A stretch of DNA of 64,000 bases from Arthrobacter citreus (GTDB lineage Bacteria; Actinomycetota; Actinomycetes; Actinomycetales; Micrococcaceae). Location of the stretch: the NCBI RefSeq assembly GCF_009192745.1, contig NZ_VTFV01000010.1, positions 1-64,000 on the forward strand, read 5' to 3'. The notes beneath the pieces are model-generated. The model saw nothing but the letters and a program-made list of their open reading frames with translations. It had not been told where the DNA came from and searched no databases. Positions 41,871-50,539 of the stretch are shown here, in pieces. Each line of letters starts with the position of its first letter. The stretch's first letter is position 1. The translations under genes and the position numbers were made by a program.

Positions 41871-42254
41871 CTAGCGCGCGCCCCGAAGCCGCTCCAGCTC
41901 GCGGCGGTCCTTCTTTGTTGGCCGCCCGGTGCCGCGGTCACGCTGCGGAATACCCAGGGCCGGAGCGGCAGGGCGTTGGGGGGTGTGGTCAGTGAAGAAG
42001 TGCGACGCAGCTTCGGCGCCCACCCGCTTCGCTATCAGCCCGCGGACCTCCAGGATGCGCTCAAACCCGGGCTGCCGGACCCGGACTGTGTCTCCCGGCT
42101 GGACCGGAGCTGCGGCCTTTGCGGCGTTGCCGTTGAGCTTCACGTGGCCTGCCCGGCAGGCAGCCGTTGCCGCGGAACGGGTCTTGTAGGCACGGATAGC
42201 CCAGAGCCACGCGTCAATGCGCACCGGGCGGGAGCTGTTGTTCGGAATGCTCAT
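41871..42254 (-). CDS. S4-domain RNA-binding protein (Hsp15-like)
   Basis: 127-residue protein with an S4 domain at residues about 12-70: VRIDAWLWAIRAYKTRSAATAACRAGHVKLNG, with the typical R-x-D-xWLWx-RxxKTR start and GHV.LNG turn. A basic tail with KDRRELERLRG follows. Hsp15/YlmH-like proteins bind ribosomal RNA, and Hsp15 helps recycle stalled 50S subunits. It lies 30 bases after the small metal-site gene, convergent. Confidence 0.85.
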   Translation of the reverse strand: MSIPNNSSRPVRIDAWLWAIRAYKTRSAATAACRAGHVKLNGNAAKAAAPVQPGDTVRVRQPGFERILEVRGLIAKRVGAEAASHFFTDHTPQRPAAPALGIPQRDRGTGRPTKKDRRELERLRGAR

Positions 42255-42268
42255 GGTGATTCCCGAGT

Positions 42269-43168
42269 CTAGTCGGCCGGGCCGCTCCGTCTGCTCCGGA
42301 AGCCCAGCAGTCTCCGGGCATCGTCCTGCGCACGCAGCTGGTCCGCAGATGGAAGGGCGCCCTGGAGGACGGAGCCGTGCAGGGGCACATCGCGGGAAGC
42401 CAGGAGGCGCCTCAGCTCAGCCGGGGTGAACGGATCGGGATAACCGCGGTGGGACACGGCGTGGCAGGTTGGGCACAGGGGCACCAGGTCAGTCACCGGG
42501 TCCAGCTCGTATGTGTCCGAGAGAAGGCTGGGCGGGACAACGTGATGGACCTGCAGGACGCCGGTGCCGTCAGGACCGAAAACCGCCTCGGGATCCAACC
42601 CGCAGGCTGAACAGGACGGACCGTAGTGGGCAAGGCAGATACGCCGGGCCTCGGCGTCGTGCTCCCAGCGGCTGGTAAGGGACCAGCGTACGGCCGGCTG
42701 CGGAAGGGATCCCGGGAACAGGCCTTCGTAGGTCTCCGCGGCATCGTGCTGGGACCACGCGCGGCGCAGCCCCTCGCTGGCGGGATGGCTGAGGATGGCG
42801 GAGCCGCCGGCCTCGGGGCACACGGCGAAGACTTCCTGCGGCAAATCCGGCAGGAGGATCAGTTCGTCCAGCGGCAGCAGGACGTCGATGTCGATGTCTA
42901 CCAGCCGGGCCCAGGTCTCCGGCGAGCCCTGCCGGTCCGCGATGCCGTAGGGGGAGGAAACTACTACGCCGTGACCGGCCAAGCCGGCGCGCTCGCCGGG
43001 AACCATGAACCAGGCATCCGAGCCCGGCTCCAGCCCGTCCCCCGCTGGCGCGACGTCCCAAACCGCACGGAAGAACCCGGCGTCGGCTGCTATTGCGGCG
43101 GCCTCCCGGTAGTCGGGCTGCCATGCCTCCGGCCAAACCGGATCCCAGGCAAGAAGGACTGCGGTCAT
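42269..43168 (-). CDS. HNH endonuclease-domain protein
   Basis: 299-residue protein. The C-terminal part (about 180-270) is a treble-clef HNH: CSACGLDPEAVFGPDGTG..LQVHHVVPPS...LVPLCPTCHAVSHRG, giving Cys-x2-Cys, HH and Cys-x2-Cys for zinc and the catalytic histidine. The N-terminal 170 residues have no recognised domain. ATG 43168 is chosen over the longer frame, which overlaps the DUF1540 gene end without domain support. May be a standalone nuclease; no restriction methylase is nearby. Confidence 0.75.
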   Translation of the reverse strand: MTAVLLAWDPVWPEAWQPDYREAAAIAADAGFFRAVWDVAPAGDGLEPGSDAWFMVPGERAGLAGHGVVVSSPYGIADRQGSPETWARLVDIDIDVLLPLDELILLPDLPQEVFAVCPEAGGSAILSHPASEGLRRAWSQHDAAETYEGLFPGSLPQPAVRWSLTSRWEHDAEARRICLAHYGPSCSACGLDPEAVFGPDGTGVLQVHHVVPPSLLSDTYELDPVTDLVPLCPTCHAVSHRGYPDPFTPAELRRLLASRDVPLHGSVLQGALPSADQLRAQDDARRLLGFRSRRSGPAD

Positions 43169-43190
43169 GCGCAGTCCCGGACGCGGGCCG

Positions 43191-43481
43191 TCAACGCGGC
43201 TGGTAGGTGAGACAGTCGGCCAGCTCCGCGCCTGGGCCCACCCGCACATCGTGTGCGTCGCACATCAGGTGGTTGTTGTGGCGGCATTCTTCACGCTGGC
43301 ACGCCCCAACGGTGGCAAGGACCTTGGGGAGGCCGCCCGTGGCGGAGGTGTCAATGAACGTGGCGCAGCTGGCATGGTCCTGGGAGCCTCCCACGGTGAT
43401 GGCGTAGGCAGTGCAGCCGTCGTGGTTGAAATCGCAGTTGTGGACCGAACAGTCTGATACGGGTGCTACATGGTCAGTCAT
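43191..43481 (-). CDS. DUF1540 cysteine-rich protein
   Basis: 96-residue protein with two four-cysteine units: Cys11, 16, 23 and 39, then Cys61, 66, 74 and 90. The spacing x4/x6/x15 and x4/x7/x15 shows an internal duplication. This is the DUF1540 pattern, thought to bind metal; function unknown. The ATG follows GGAGGAACC. It lies 22 bases before the HNH gene on the same strand, so they may be co-transcribed. Confidence 0.85.
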   Translation of the reverse strand: MTDHVAPVSDCSVHNCDFNHDGCTAYAITVGGSQDHASCATFIDTSATGGLPKVLATVGACQREECRHNNHLMCDAHDVRVGPGAELADCLTYQPR

Positions 43482-43602
43482 GGTTCCTCCCGTGCTTGGT
43501 GCCGGATTGGATCGTGCCCGAGTTCCGAACGTACCACCGTTGGCAGCGAATAATTAGCACGAATTTCTTGGGCGTAATTCGGCGGTGTGGGGTAGCCGGG
43601 AG

Positions 43603-44460
43603 CTACTGGCGCAGGATCGAGACGGCCACCAGGACGGCAGCGACGGTGAGCACCAGCCGGAGCAGGAAGGAAGCTTCCGGGTAGATCCTGCGAAGCGGCT
43701 CCGGTACCTGCCATCGGGGAGCGGGCCAGGACCTGGCATCGCAGCGAATCACCGTCGCGGTGAAGACGATGGCCCCGCCAACACCGCAGATGGTGGTGAG
43801 CACACCCACCAGGGGGCTGTCGCTGTTGAGCCCGCCGGAAGCCACTACGCCCACGGCTAGTCCGAGGGCACTGCCTCGGCCCACGAAGTCCAGGTAGCGT
43901 CCCATCGCCGGCAGGAAGACGGAAAGAAAACGCCGGGCCGCGCCCCTGCGCAGCAGCGGCACCGCGGCCCGCAGGTGTTGCCGCGAGGCGGCGCGGAGTT
44001 CGTTCCAGTCCGCAGCGGAGCTTATCGCCGGTGCCAGTCCGGCCACCGCATTAGCCAGGAGCGTCTCCTGTTCCGTAACGAGGTGTGGCCGGCGCAGGAA
44101 CCCGGCCAATGCCTCAGCGCTTTGGCGGCGCTGCGCGGGGGAGGGCCTGGAATGCCTGCGCTGGCCTTGTTTCCGCACCCAGGCGCTCTCGTCGGAGGAG
44201 GGAAGCATCAGCCGCGGGTCGGTGAGGGTGCGGACCATACGCCTGCCTGCCGCCGCCGCTGAACGGTGCGGCTGTTCTGCCGGCTGACGCAGCTCGGCTG
44301 CGCGCCGGGCCGTGAGCTCAAGGCAGTGGTCAGTCAGGGCCGGCAGGACCGTGTTGTCCCAGCACGCCCGCGCAACGATGAAGATGCCAAAAACCGCCGA
44401 GACCAGGGCCGTGGCCTGGCTGACAGTCCAAAAATCCAGGCCCGCCCACAACTGCTGCAC
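43603..44460 (-). CDS. Hypothetical membrane protein
   Basis: 285-residue protein. A hydrophobic helix near residues 10-28 (SQATALVSAVFGIFIVARA), a long basic cytoplasmic middle with KQGQRRHSR and many Arg, then hydrophobic segments near 190-232 and 262-282. The frame is open further upstream but overlaps the zapE promoter; GTG 44460 with AAGGGA upstream at good spacing is the likeliest start. I do not recognise a family. Divergent from zapE. Confidence 0.6.
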   Translation of the reverse strand: MQQLWAGLDFWTVSQATALVSAVFGIFIVARACWDNTVLPALTDHCLELTARRAAELRQPAEQPHRSAAAAGRRMVRTLTDPRLMLPSSDESAWVRKQGQRRHSRPSPAQRRQSAEALAGFLRRPHLVTEQETLLANAVAGLAPAISSAADWNELRAASRQHLRAAVPLLRRGAARRFLSVFLPAMGRYLDFVGRGSALGLAVGVVASGGLNSDSPLVGVLTTICGVGGAIVFTATVIRCDARSWPAPRWQVPEPLRRIYPEASFLLRLVLTVAAVLVAVSILRQ

Positions 44461-44537
44461 TTTATCCCTTGCCTGCTGTCCTGACACGTAACGGCAGCCA
44501 TCTGTGCCGACGCTGAAATCTTGCCACAGCAGAGCAT

Positions 44538-44566
44538 TTGGAGGCGCCGATGCGACTCGGTATAAC
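44538..44566 (+). promoter_or_regulatory. zapE promoter, leaderless
   Basis: -35 TTGGAG (44538-44543), 17-bp spacer, -10 TATAAC (44561-44566). The -10 box ends six bases before ATG 44573, so transcription should start at the first codon. No SD is present. Confidence 0.6.
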
Positions 44567-44572
44567 CGGTGT

Positions 44573-45625
44573 ATGACCTCCGTGCACGTTGAATCCATTT
44601 CCTCAGCGGTACGGCGGGCGGCCGGGACCCAGGGGCTGGTGCTCGACGCCGCGCAGCTGGCGGTGCTTCCGCTGCTGGCCCGAGCCGGGGCCGCGGCCAC
44701 CTCCGGGGCAGCCGGCAGCTCGGTGTACCTGTGGGGGCCTCCGGGCCGCGGGAAAACCTGGCTGCTGGATGCCTTCTACGAATCTGTTCCCCTCGCGGAA
44801 AAGCGCCGGCTGCACTTCCACGATTTCTTCCGCGAGCTGCATGCCCGGACCTTCGAGGGATACGGCCGTAAGGGTTTCGCCCAGCAGTCTGCGTTCGCCG
44901 CCGGGCTGGACGCCCTGCTGGGGGACGCCCGGCTGCTCTGCTTCGACGAGTTCCACGTTAACGGACCCGCGGATGCCGCCTTCGTGACGCGGTTGCTCCG
45001 CCAGGTGGACGAGCGGGGGATCGTGCTGGTGGCGACGTCGAACTACGCGCCGCACGAGCTGCTCCCGGATCCGATGTTCCACCACCTCTTTGAGCCGGGG
45101 ATCGAGCTGATCACCACCCGCCTGCAGGTGGCGGCTCTGGACGGCCCGCTGGATTACCGGTCTGCCCGTCCCCGCGGTACGTCCGGCTTCGCTGCGGGGC
45201 ACCATCTCCGCCGTCCGGATGCGCGGTCCCTTGCAGCGGCCGGACTGCGGACGCCGGAGCCGGAGGAAGCGGAAGTGCTGGCCCCAGGGTCGGTGGCCCT
45301 GAAGGCGGCCCGGGCTGCGGACGGCCAGGTCTGGTTTACCTTCGCTGACCTGTGCGCGGCCCGGTCAGCGGCGTCGGACTATCTGGCGCTGGCCGGCGAA
45401 TACCGCCACTGGGTGGTATCCGGGGTTCCGGACACCACCCACGAAGCTCCGTTTGCCTGGCAGCGGTTCGGTAACCTGGTGGACGTGCTGTACGACGCCG
45501 GCTGCCGCCTTGATGTACTCGGGCTCAGCGACTACGCAGGCACGTTCCCGGGCACTGCCCACGGTATTGACCTGGCCAGGATCAGCAGCCGCTTTGGGAT
45601 GCTGGCCCCGCCCGTCCCGGTGTAG
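44573..45625 (+). CDS. zapE: Cell division protein ZapE (AFG1-like ATPase)
   Basis: 350-residue AAA-type ATPase. Walker A is GPPGRGKT (55-62), Walker B is LLCFDEFHV, followed by ...VLVATSNYAPHELLP, the AFG1/ZapE signature; the C-terminus has GLSDYAGTFPGTAHGIDLARI. ZapE acts at the division septum in gamma-proteobacteria; the actinobacterial role is inferred only. ATG 44573 fits the leaderless promoter. Confidence 0.87.
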   Translation: MTSVHVESISSAVRRAAGTQGLVLDAAQLAVLPLLARAGAAATSGAAGSSVYLWGPPGRGKTWLLDAFYESVPLAEKRRLHFHDFFRELHARTFEGYGRKGFAQQSAFAAGLDALLGDARLLCFDEFHVNGPADAAFVTRLLRQVDERGIVLVATSNYAPHELLPDPMFHHLFEPGIELITTRLQVAALDGPLDYRSARPRGTSGFAAGHHLRRPDARSLAAAGLRTPEPEEAEVLAPGSVALKAARAADGQVWFTFADLCAARSAASDYLALAGEYRHWVVSGVPDTTHEAPFAWQRFGNLVDVLYDAGCRLDVLGLSDYAGTFPGTAHGIDLARISSRFGMLAPPVPV

Positions 45626-45630
45626 GCGGC

Positions 45631-47169
45631 TCAGGCATCCACGGGCTGTGCCTCGCGCTCCGGGTCCTTCCGGGTGCGGCGGTGACGCAGGTGCTGGATG
45701 CCGGAGACAACCAGGGCAATGGCCAGCACCAGGTAGAGGGTAACGGTGATGGGGCTGCCCACCAGGATGCCAAGGTCGCCTTCGGAAACGGCCAGGGCCC
45801 GGCGGAGTTCGGTCTCAGCCATCGGGCCAAGGATTACGGCGATCAGCACGGGGGCCAGGGGAATGTTGAAGCGGCGCATCATGAACCCGACCAGCCCGAT
45901 GGCGATGAGCAGCCAAAGGTCAAGGACCGAGGAGCTGACGGCGTAAACGCCCAGCATCGAGAACACCGTAATCCCGGCGTAGAGGTAGTGCCGCGGAATG
46001 TTCAGCAGCTTGGCCCACACGGTGGCAAAGGGCAGGTTGATGATCAGCAGGATCACCAGCCCGATGAACAGCGAGGCCAGCAGCGCCCACACCAGTTCAC
46101 CGCTGCGCTCGAACAGCAGCGGTCCGGGCTGCATCCCGTATTGCTGGAATGCGGCCAGCATGATCGCTGCGGTTGCTGAGGTGGGCAGCCCCAGGGCCAG
46201 CAGGGCGCCCATGGCGGTTCCGGCCGTGGCGTTGGAGGCAGCTTCCGGAGCCGCGAGGCCCTTGATGGAGCCGGTGGTGCCGAACTCCGGGTCCTTGCGG
46301 CGGGCGGCGAGCTTCTTCTCCGTGCCGTAGGCAAGGAAGGTGGGTACCTCGGCGCCGCCGGCGGGAATCAGCCCGAACGGCGCGCCGAACGCGGTGCCGC
46401 GCAGCCACGCGGGCATGGCCCGGCGCACATCGCGGAGATTGATGCGCGCCCGGCCGCGGGTCTTGATCTGGGTAGCCGCCGGATCCCGGTGGATGCGGGA
46501 GGCTATGTGGAACACTTCGCCCAGCGCCAGCAGGCCGACGGTGATCACGATGATGGAGATGCCGTCAAACAGCTGGGGCATGCCGAGGGTGAAGCGCGCG
46601 GTACCGCTGGGACCGTCGATGCCCACGAGTGCCAGCGCCAGGCCGATGCCCAGGGCCGCCAGCCCGCGGACTACGGATTCTGACACCACCGCGGAGATCG
46701 CCAGGAACGCGAACACTGCCAGTGCGAAATACTCCGCGGGTCCGAAGACGGTGGCGAGTTTCACCAGGGTGGGGGCGAAGAAGACCACCAGGGTGGTGGC
46801 GATCAGGCCGCCGATGAAGGCACCGATCGCCGCAGTTGCCAGTGCCTTTGCGGCCTGGCCGTTCTTGGCCATCCTGTGGCCTTCGAAGGTGGAAGCGATC
46901 GCGGAGGAATTGCCGGGGGTATTGAGCAGGATTCCGGCCGTCGAATCGCCGAAAAGCCCGCCGAAGTAGATGCCCGCGAACATGATGAAGGCTGCGGTGG
47001 GATCAAGGGAGAACGTGACCGGGAGCAGCAGGGCCACCGCCATGGCAGAGCCCAGGCCGGGCAGGACGCCGACCGCGGTGCCAAGGACCGCGCCGATCAG
47101 CACCCACAGCAGGTTCATGGGTGTAAGTGCGGCTCCGAAGCCGTCGAAAAGCAGGGATAGCTGATCCAT
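45631..47169 (-). CDS. tctA: Tripartite tricarboxylate transporter large permease
   Basis: 512-residue inner-membrane permease of the TTT family with about twelve hydrophobic segments. The N-terminal GAVLGTAVGVLPGLGSAMAVALLLP and the central repeat-like GLIPAGGAEVPTFLAYGTEKKLA are diagnostic for TctA. It forms the channel with TctB and receives substrate from TctC. Start ATG 47169 lies directly after the TctB stop. Last gene of tctC-tctB-tctA. Confidence 0.93.
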   Translation of the reverse strand: MDQLSLLFDGFGAALTPMNLLWVLIGAVLGTAVGVLPGLGSAMAVALLLPVTFSLDPTAAFIMFAGIYFGGLFGDSTAGILLNTPGNSSAIASTFEGHRMAKNGQAAKALATAAIGAFIGGLIATTLVVFFAPTLVKLATVFGPAEYFALAVFAFLAISAVVSESVVRGLAALGIGLALALVGIDGPSGTARFTLGMPQLFDGISIIVITVGLLALGEVFHIASRIHRDPAATQIKTRGRARINLRDVRRAMPAWLRGTAFGAPFGLIPAGGAEVPTFLAYGTEKKLAARRKDPEFGTTGSIKGLAAPEAASNATAGTAMGALLALGLPTSATAAIMLAAFQQYGMQPGPLLFERSGELVWALLASLFIGLVILLIINLPFATVWAKLLNIPRHYLYAGITVFSMLGVYAVSSSVLDLWLLIAIGLVGFMMRRFNIPLAPVLIAVILGPMAETELRRALAVSEGDLGILVGSPITVTLYLVLAIALVVSGIQHLRHRRTRKDPEREAQPVDA

Positions 47170-47799
47170 CTAGAGAAGTCCTCCCAGGAAGCCGGAGGGC
47201 AGGTTCAGGCCCAGTCCGGCGTTAAAAGCGAGCTGGATTGCCGAGGCGAAGAGCAGGGACACGCCGGCGTCGAAGCCTGGACGTTTGCTGCCGAGCGCGT
47301 AGCAAATGATCCAGAAGAGAAAGGCTGCGCTGAGGATCCAGCCCAGGATGTTCAGCACGGCGGTGAAGACCACCACGCCCAGGAGCACCAGCCCCACGGT
47401 CCGCCAGTCGGAATAGGTTCGCCAGGTGCCGGCCGGCGCTGCCTGCGACTTGTCCACCGGAAGCCCGGCCAGGTCGCGGAGCATGTCATCGGAGAAGTTG
47501 CCGCGGTCGGGGTGCTTGCGGGTGTCCGGAACGGTCGGGCTGCGCAGCACTGAAATGGTCAGGGCCGTCGCGACGCCGTAGAGCAGGATGCACACCAGTA
47601 CCGGGAAGAAACGGGGTCCCGGTGTTGCGGTGCCCTGCACGTTCATGGTGAGGGTGCCGACGGTCAGGAACACGGCCAGGGCATAAAGCACGACGGCGAC
47701 CAGCAGCTCGCTGCGCCCGCGCAGCAGGCCGCCTTCCGCGGCGTCGGGCGGTGTGCCGTGGTCATGTCCGGCCTCTGGCCTGCTGCCGGTGATGCTCAT
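47170..47799 (-). CDS. tctB: Tripartite tricarboxylate transporter small permease
   Basis: 209-residue protein with four hydrophobic segments: about 32-52, 64-86, 136-150 and 158-176 plus a hydrophobic end. It fits TctB, which is poorly conserved. The start overlaps the tctC end by four bases and the stop abuts the tctA start, so assignment rests on both hydropathy and position. Confidence 0.85.
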   Translation of the reverse strand: MSITGSRPEAGHDHGTPPDAAEGGLLRGRSELLVAVVLYALAVFLTVGTLTMNVQGTATPGPRFFPVLVCILLYGVATALTISVLRSPTVPDTRKHPDRGNFSDDMLRDLAGLPVDKSQAAPAGTWRTYSDWRTVGLVLLGVVVFTAVLNILGWILSAAFLFWIICYALGSKRPGFDAGVSLLFASAIQLAFNAGLGLNLPSGFLGGLL

Positions 47800-48776
47800 A
47801 GTCCCAGGTCCTTTACGATCTCGCGTGCGGTGGCCACTTCGCCGGCAATGAACTCCTCGAGCTCTTCTCCGGTGGCAAAGCTGTCCGTCCAGCTGTTGCG
47901 TGCCAGGGTGTCTTTCCAGTCATCGGTTTCGCGCATCTCGGTGATGATGGCCGTGAACTCCGCCCGGGCGGCGTCGGAGATGCCGGGGGCGGCAACCACG
48001 CCGCGCCAGTTGGACATGGCCACGTCCACGCCCTGTTCCTTGAAGGTGGGTACGTCCACGCCGTCGAGCCGCTCTTCAGAGGAAATGGCCAGCGCCCGCA
48101 GTGATCCGGCCTCGATCTGGTCAGCCACTTCGTTGTAGCCGGACATTCCCGCCGCCGTTGTGTGCGAGAGCAGCGAGGTCAGGGCCTCACCGCCGCCGGA
48201 GTAGGCCACGTAGTTCACCAGTTTGGGGTCCAGTCCCACTTCCTTCGCGAGCAGGCCGCTCAGCAGATGGTCGATTGAGCCCAGGGAACCCCCGCCAATC
48301 GAGGTGCCGCCCGGGTTCTGGATCCAGGCGGCCAGGAAATCATCCAGTGTCTGGAACTCGCTGTCCGCCGGGACCACCAGAGCGGCGTAGTCGTCTGCCA
48401 GTTTGGCGATGGGAACCACGTCCGCCATGGACTCCGGGTTGTCCGCCAGTTCGATGGCACCGATCATGACGCCTCCAGTGACCAGCAGGGCATCTTCCCG
48501 CCCTGGCGTCTGCACGAACTGGCTCAGGCCGATCGTTCCGCCTGCGCCCGGAACGTTGACCACCTGCGGATTGTTCACGATTCCGTTGCCCCGCAGGGCC
48601 TGCTGGGATTCACGGGCAAATCCGTCCCAGCCGCCGCCGGGCGCGGCGGGAGCAATCAGGGTCAGTTTGCTGCGGGCGGTGGCGGTTCCGCCGGATGATG
48701 CGGCGTTGATCAGGGCAAGCACTGTGATCAGCGCCGTAACCAGGGCGAAGGCGCCGGAGCGCAGGTTTAGCTTCAT
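47796..48776 (-). CDS. tctC: Tripartite tricarboxylate transporter substrate-binding protein
   Basis: 326-residue exported binding protein. A signal peptide occupies about residues 1-30 (FALVTALITVLALINAASSGG), then LTLIAPAAPGGGWDGFAR, the TctC/BUG ligand-binding loop, and PGAGGTIGLSQFVQ. Start ATG 48776 follows AGGAACC; a further in-frame ATG at 48809 has weaker support. No lipobox, so it may stay tethered by an uncleaved helix. It captures citrate-like tri- or dicarboxylates. First in the tct operon, divergent from the TcuA-like gene. Confidence 0.87.
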   Translation of the reverse strand: MKLNLRSGAFALVTALITVLALINAASSGGTATARSKLTLIAPAAPGGGWDGFARESQQALRGNGIVNNPQVVNVPGAGGTIGLSQFVQTPGREDALLVTGGVMIGAIELADNPESMADVVPIAKLADDYAALVVPADSEFQTLDDFLAAWIQNPGGTSIGGGSLGSIDHLLSGLLAKEVGLDPKLVNYVAYSGGGEALTSLLSHTTAAGMSGYNEVADQIEAGSLRALAISSEERLDGVDVPTFKEQGVDVAMSNWRGVVAAPGISDAARAEFTAIITEMRETDDWKDTLARNSWTDSFATGEELEEFIAGEVATAREIVKDLGL

Positions 48777-48819
48777 GGTTCCTGTTCCAAATAGCGTCGT
48801 GGTGGTCATTGGCTGCCTT

Positions 48820-48979
48820 TGTACACAAGGGAAGTACCTGTATATACCGTGATCCACATCACTGCAAGACTGCTCAAAGCCCTAGCCATATAGGGAAGAG
48901 CCTGCTATGTCCGCCTTCTTGATTCGTAAACATCTCGAATCTCTTCCGCATTGTATTTTTATGGACTAGTTTGTATACA
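48820..48979. promoter_or_regulatory. GntR-type operator cluster between tctC and tcuA-like genes
   Basis: Three related octamers: TGTACACA (48820-48827), TGTATATA (48839-48846) and perfect palindrome TGTATACA (48972-48979). The first two are in front of tctC, the third 36 bases before the flavoprotein start. FCD-type GntR proteins typically bind such TGTATACA-like sites; the gntR gene at 50540 is the expected owner. Confidence 0.6.
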
Positions 48980-49014
48980 GCACAGCAGCGACGACGAAAG
49001 AGAGTGTTTTGGTC

Positions 49015-50490
49015 ATGCCACACGAGAATCAGCTGGACGCAGATGTCTTGGTGATCGGCGGCGGAAATGCCGGCTTCACAGCAGCCCACGCGGCCGCCGA
49101 ACGCGGGAGGAAAGTGATCCTGCTGGAAAAGGGGACTGAGGAACTCTCCGGCGGCAACAGCTTCTACACCGCGGGCGCAACCCGGATTGTCCACGGGGGC
49201 CTGGAGGACCTGAGCGGGTTCATCGAAGAGGATGAACGGCATGCCGTAACCGAAGTCCCGCCATACACGGCCGAGGACTATGCCTCCGACCTGGCCAAGG
49301 TCACCGAGGGGCGGAACGACCCGGAACTCACCAAGGTCCTCATCGCCGAGAGCCAGTCCACCCTGCGCTGGCTGACCGGACTGGGATTGAAGTACCGCCT
49401 GATGTACGAACGCCAGGCGTATGAGCGCCCCGACGGCAGCTACCTGTTCTGGGGCGGACTGCACGTGGGCAACGTGGGCGGCGGCGAGGGCATGATGGCC
49501 GACCACGCGCGGGTGGCAGCCCGCCTGGGCGTGGACGTGCGCTACGGCCACGCCGCCACCGGACTGCTCGTCGAAGACGGTGCGGTCACCGGCGTCCGGG
49601 CACTGACGCCCGAGGGGGAACGCACCTTCACTGCCGAGTCAGTGATCCTCACCGCGGGCGGATTCGAATCCGATCCGCAGAAGCGCCGGGAATTCCTCGG
49701 AGAGGGCTGGGAAAACGCGAAGGTCCGCGGCACGCCGTGCAATACCGGAGACATGATCACGGCGGCGCTGGAAATCGGCGCTGCCCGCGGCGGGGACTGG
49801 AATACCTGCCACAGTGTGCAGTGGGATGCCTTCACCCCGCTGAACGAATCCAACCGGGAGCTGACCAACCGCCTCACCCGGCAGAGCTACCCCCTGGGCA
49901 TTATCGTCAACCGCGACGGCGAACGCTTCCTTGACGAGGGCGCGGACTTCCGGAATTACACCTACGCCAAGTATGGGCGGGAAATCCTCCGCCAGCCCGG
50001 GTCAATCGCCTACCAGATCTTCGATGCCACCCTGCGCCCCATGCTGCGCACGGAAGAGTACGACATGCCCGGCGTGTCAGTGGAAACGGCGGACACCATC
50101 GCTGAACTCGCTGCCAAGATCGGGATCAGTCAGGAGAAGCTGGAAAAGACCGTCACGGAGTTCAACAACTCCATTGACCGGTCCGTTCCGCTGGATCCGA
50201 ACGTCCTGGACGGCCGGGCTGCCCGGACCCAGCCGCCCAAGAGCAACTGGGCCAGTCCCATCGAGACCGGGCCCTTCTACGCCTTTGGCGTCACCTGCGG
50301 CATCACGTTCACCTTCGGGGGAGTGCGGGGAGACACCCACGGACGCGTCCTGGACGAAAGCGGCGCACCGATCCCCGGACTCTTCGCCGCGGGGGAGATG
50401 CTCGGCGGCCTGTTCAGCACGAACTACCCCGGCGGCTCGGGCCTGGCAGCCGGATGTGTCTTCGGCCGGCGGGCCGGAGCGCTCGCGTAA
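49015..50490 (+). CDS. tcuA: FAD-dependent dehydrogenase, TcuA-like
   Basis: 491-residue flavoprotein of the FAD_binding_2 (fumarate reductase/succinate dehydrogenase) family. N-terminal VLVIGGGNAGFTAAHAA and LLEKG, then ELSGGNSFYTAG, and C-terminal GLFAAGEMLGGLFSTNYPGGSGLAAG, as in TcuA, the tricarballylate dehydrogenase giving cis-aconitate. The neighbouring TctABC supports a tricarboxylate. No TcuB partner is adjacent. ATG 49015 is chosen; TTG 49009, better spaced to the weak GAAAGAG, adds two residues. Confidence 0.82.
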   Translation: MPHENQLDADVLVIGGGNAGFTAAHAAAERGRKVILLEKGTEELSGGNSFYTAGATRIVHGGLEDLSGFIEEDERHAVTEVPPYTAEDYASDLAKVTEGRNDPELTKVLIAESQSTLRWLTGLGLKYRLMYERQAYERPDGSYLFWGGLHVGNVGGGEGMMADHARVAARLGVDVRYGHAATGLLVEDGAVTGVRALTPEGERTFTAESVILTAGGFESDPQKRREFLGEGWENAKVRGTPCNTGDMITAALEIGAARGGDWNTCHSVQWDAFTPLNESNRELTNRLTRQSYPLGIIVNRDGERFLDEGADFRNYTYAKYGREILRQPGSIAYQIFDATLRPMLRTEEYDMPGVSVETADTIAELAAKIGISQEKLEKTVTEFNNSIDRSVPLDPNVLDGRAARTQPPKSNWASPIETGPFYAFGVTCGITFTFGGVRGDTHGRVLDESGAPIPGLFAAGEMLGGLFSTNYPGGSGLAAGCVFGRRAGALA

Positions 50491-50539
50491 AGTTGCCGGT
50501 AGACCTTCCCTAACGGCTCTCGCGCAAGGAAAACCCACA

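Noticed and set aside
49931-50539. Upstream extension of the GntR frame through the flavoprotein gene
   Set aside because: Overlaps a well-supported gene out of phase; GTG 50540 has an SD and begins the domain.
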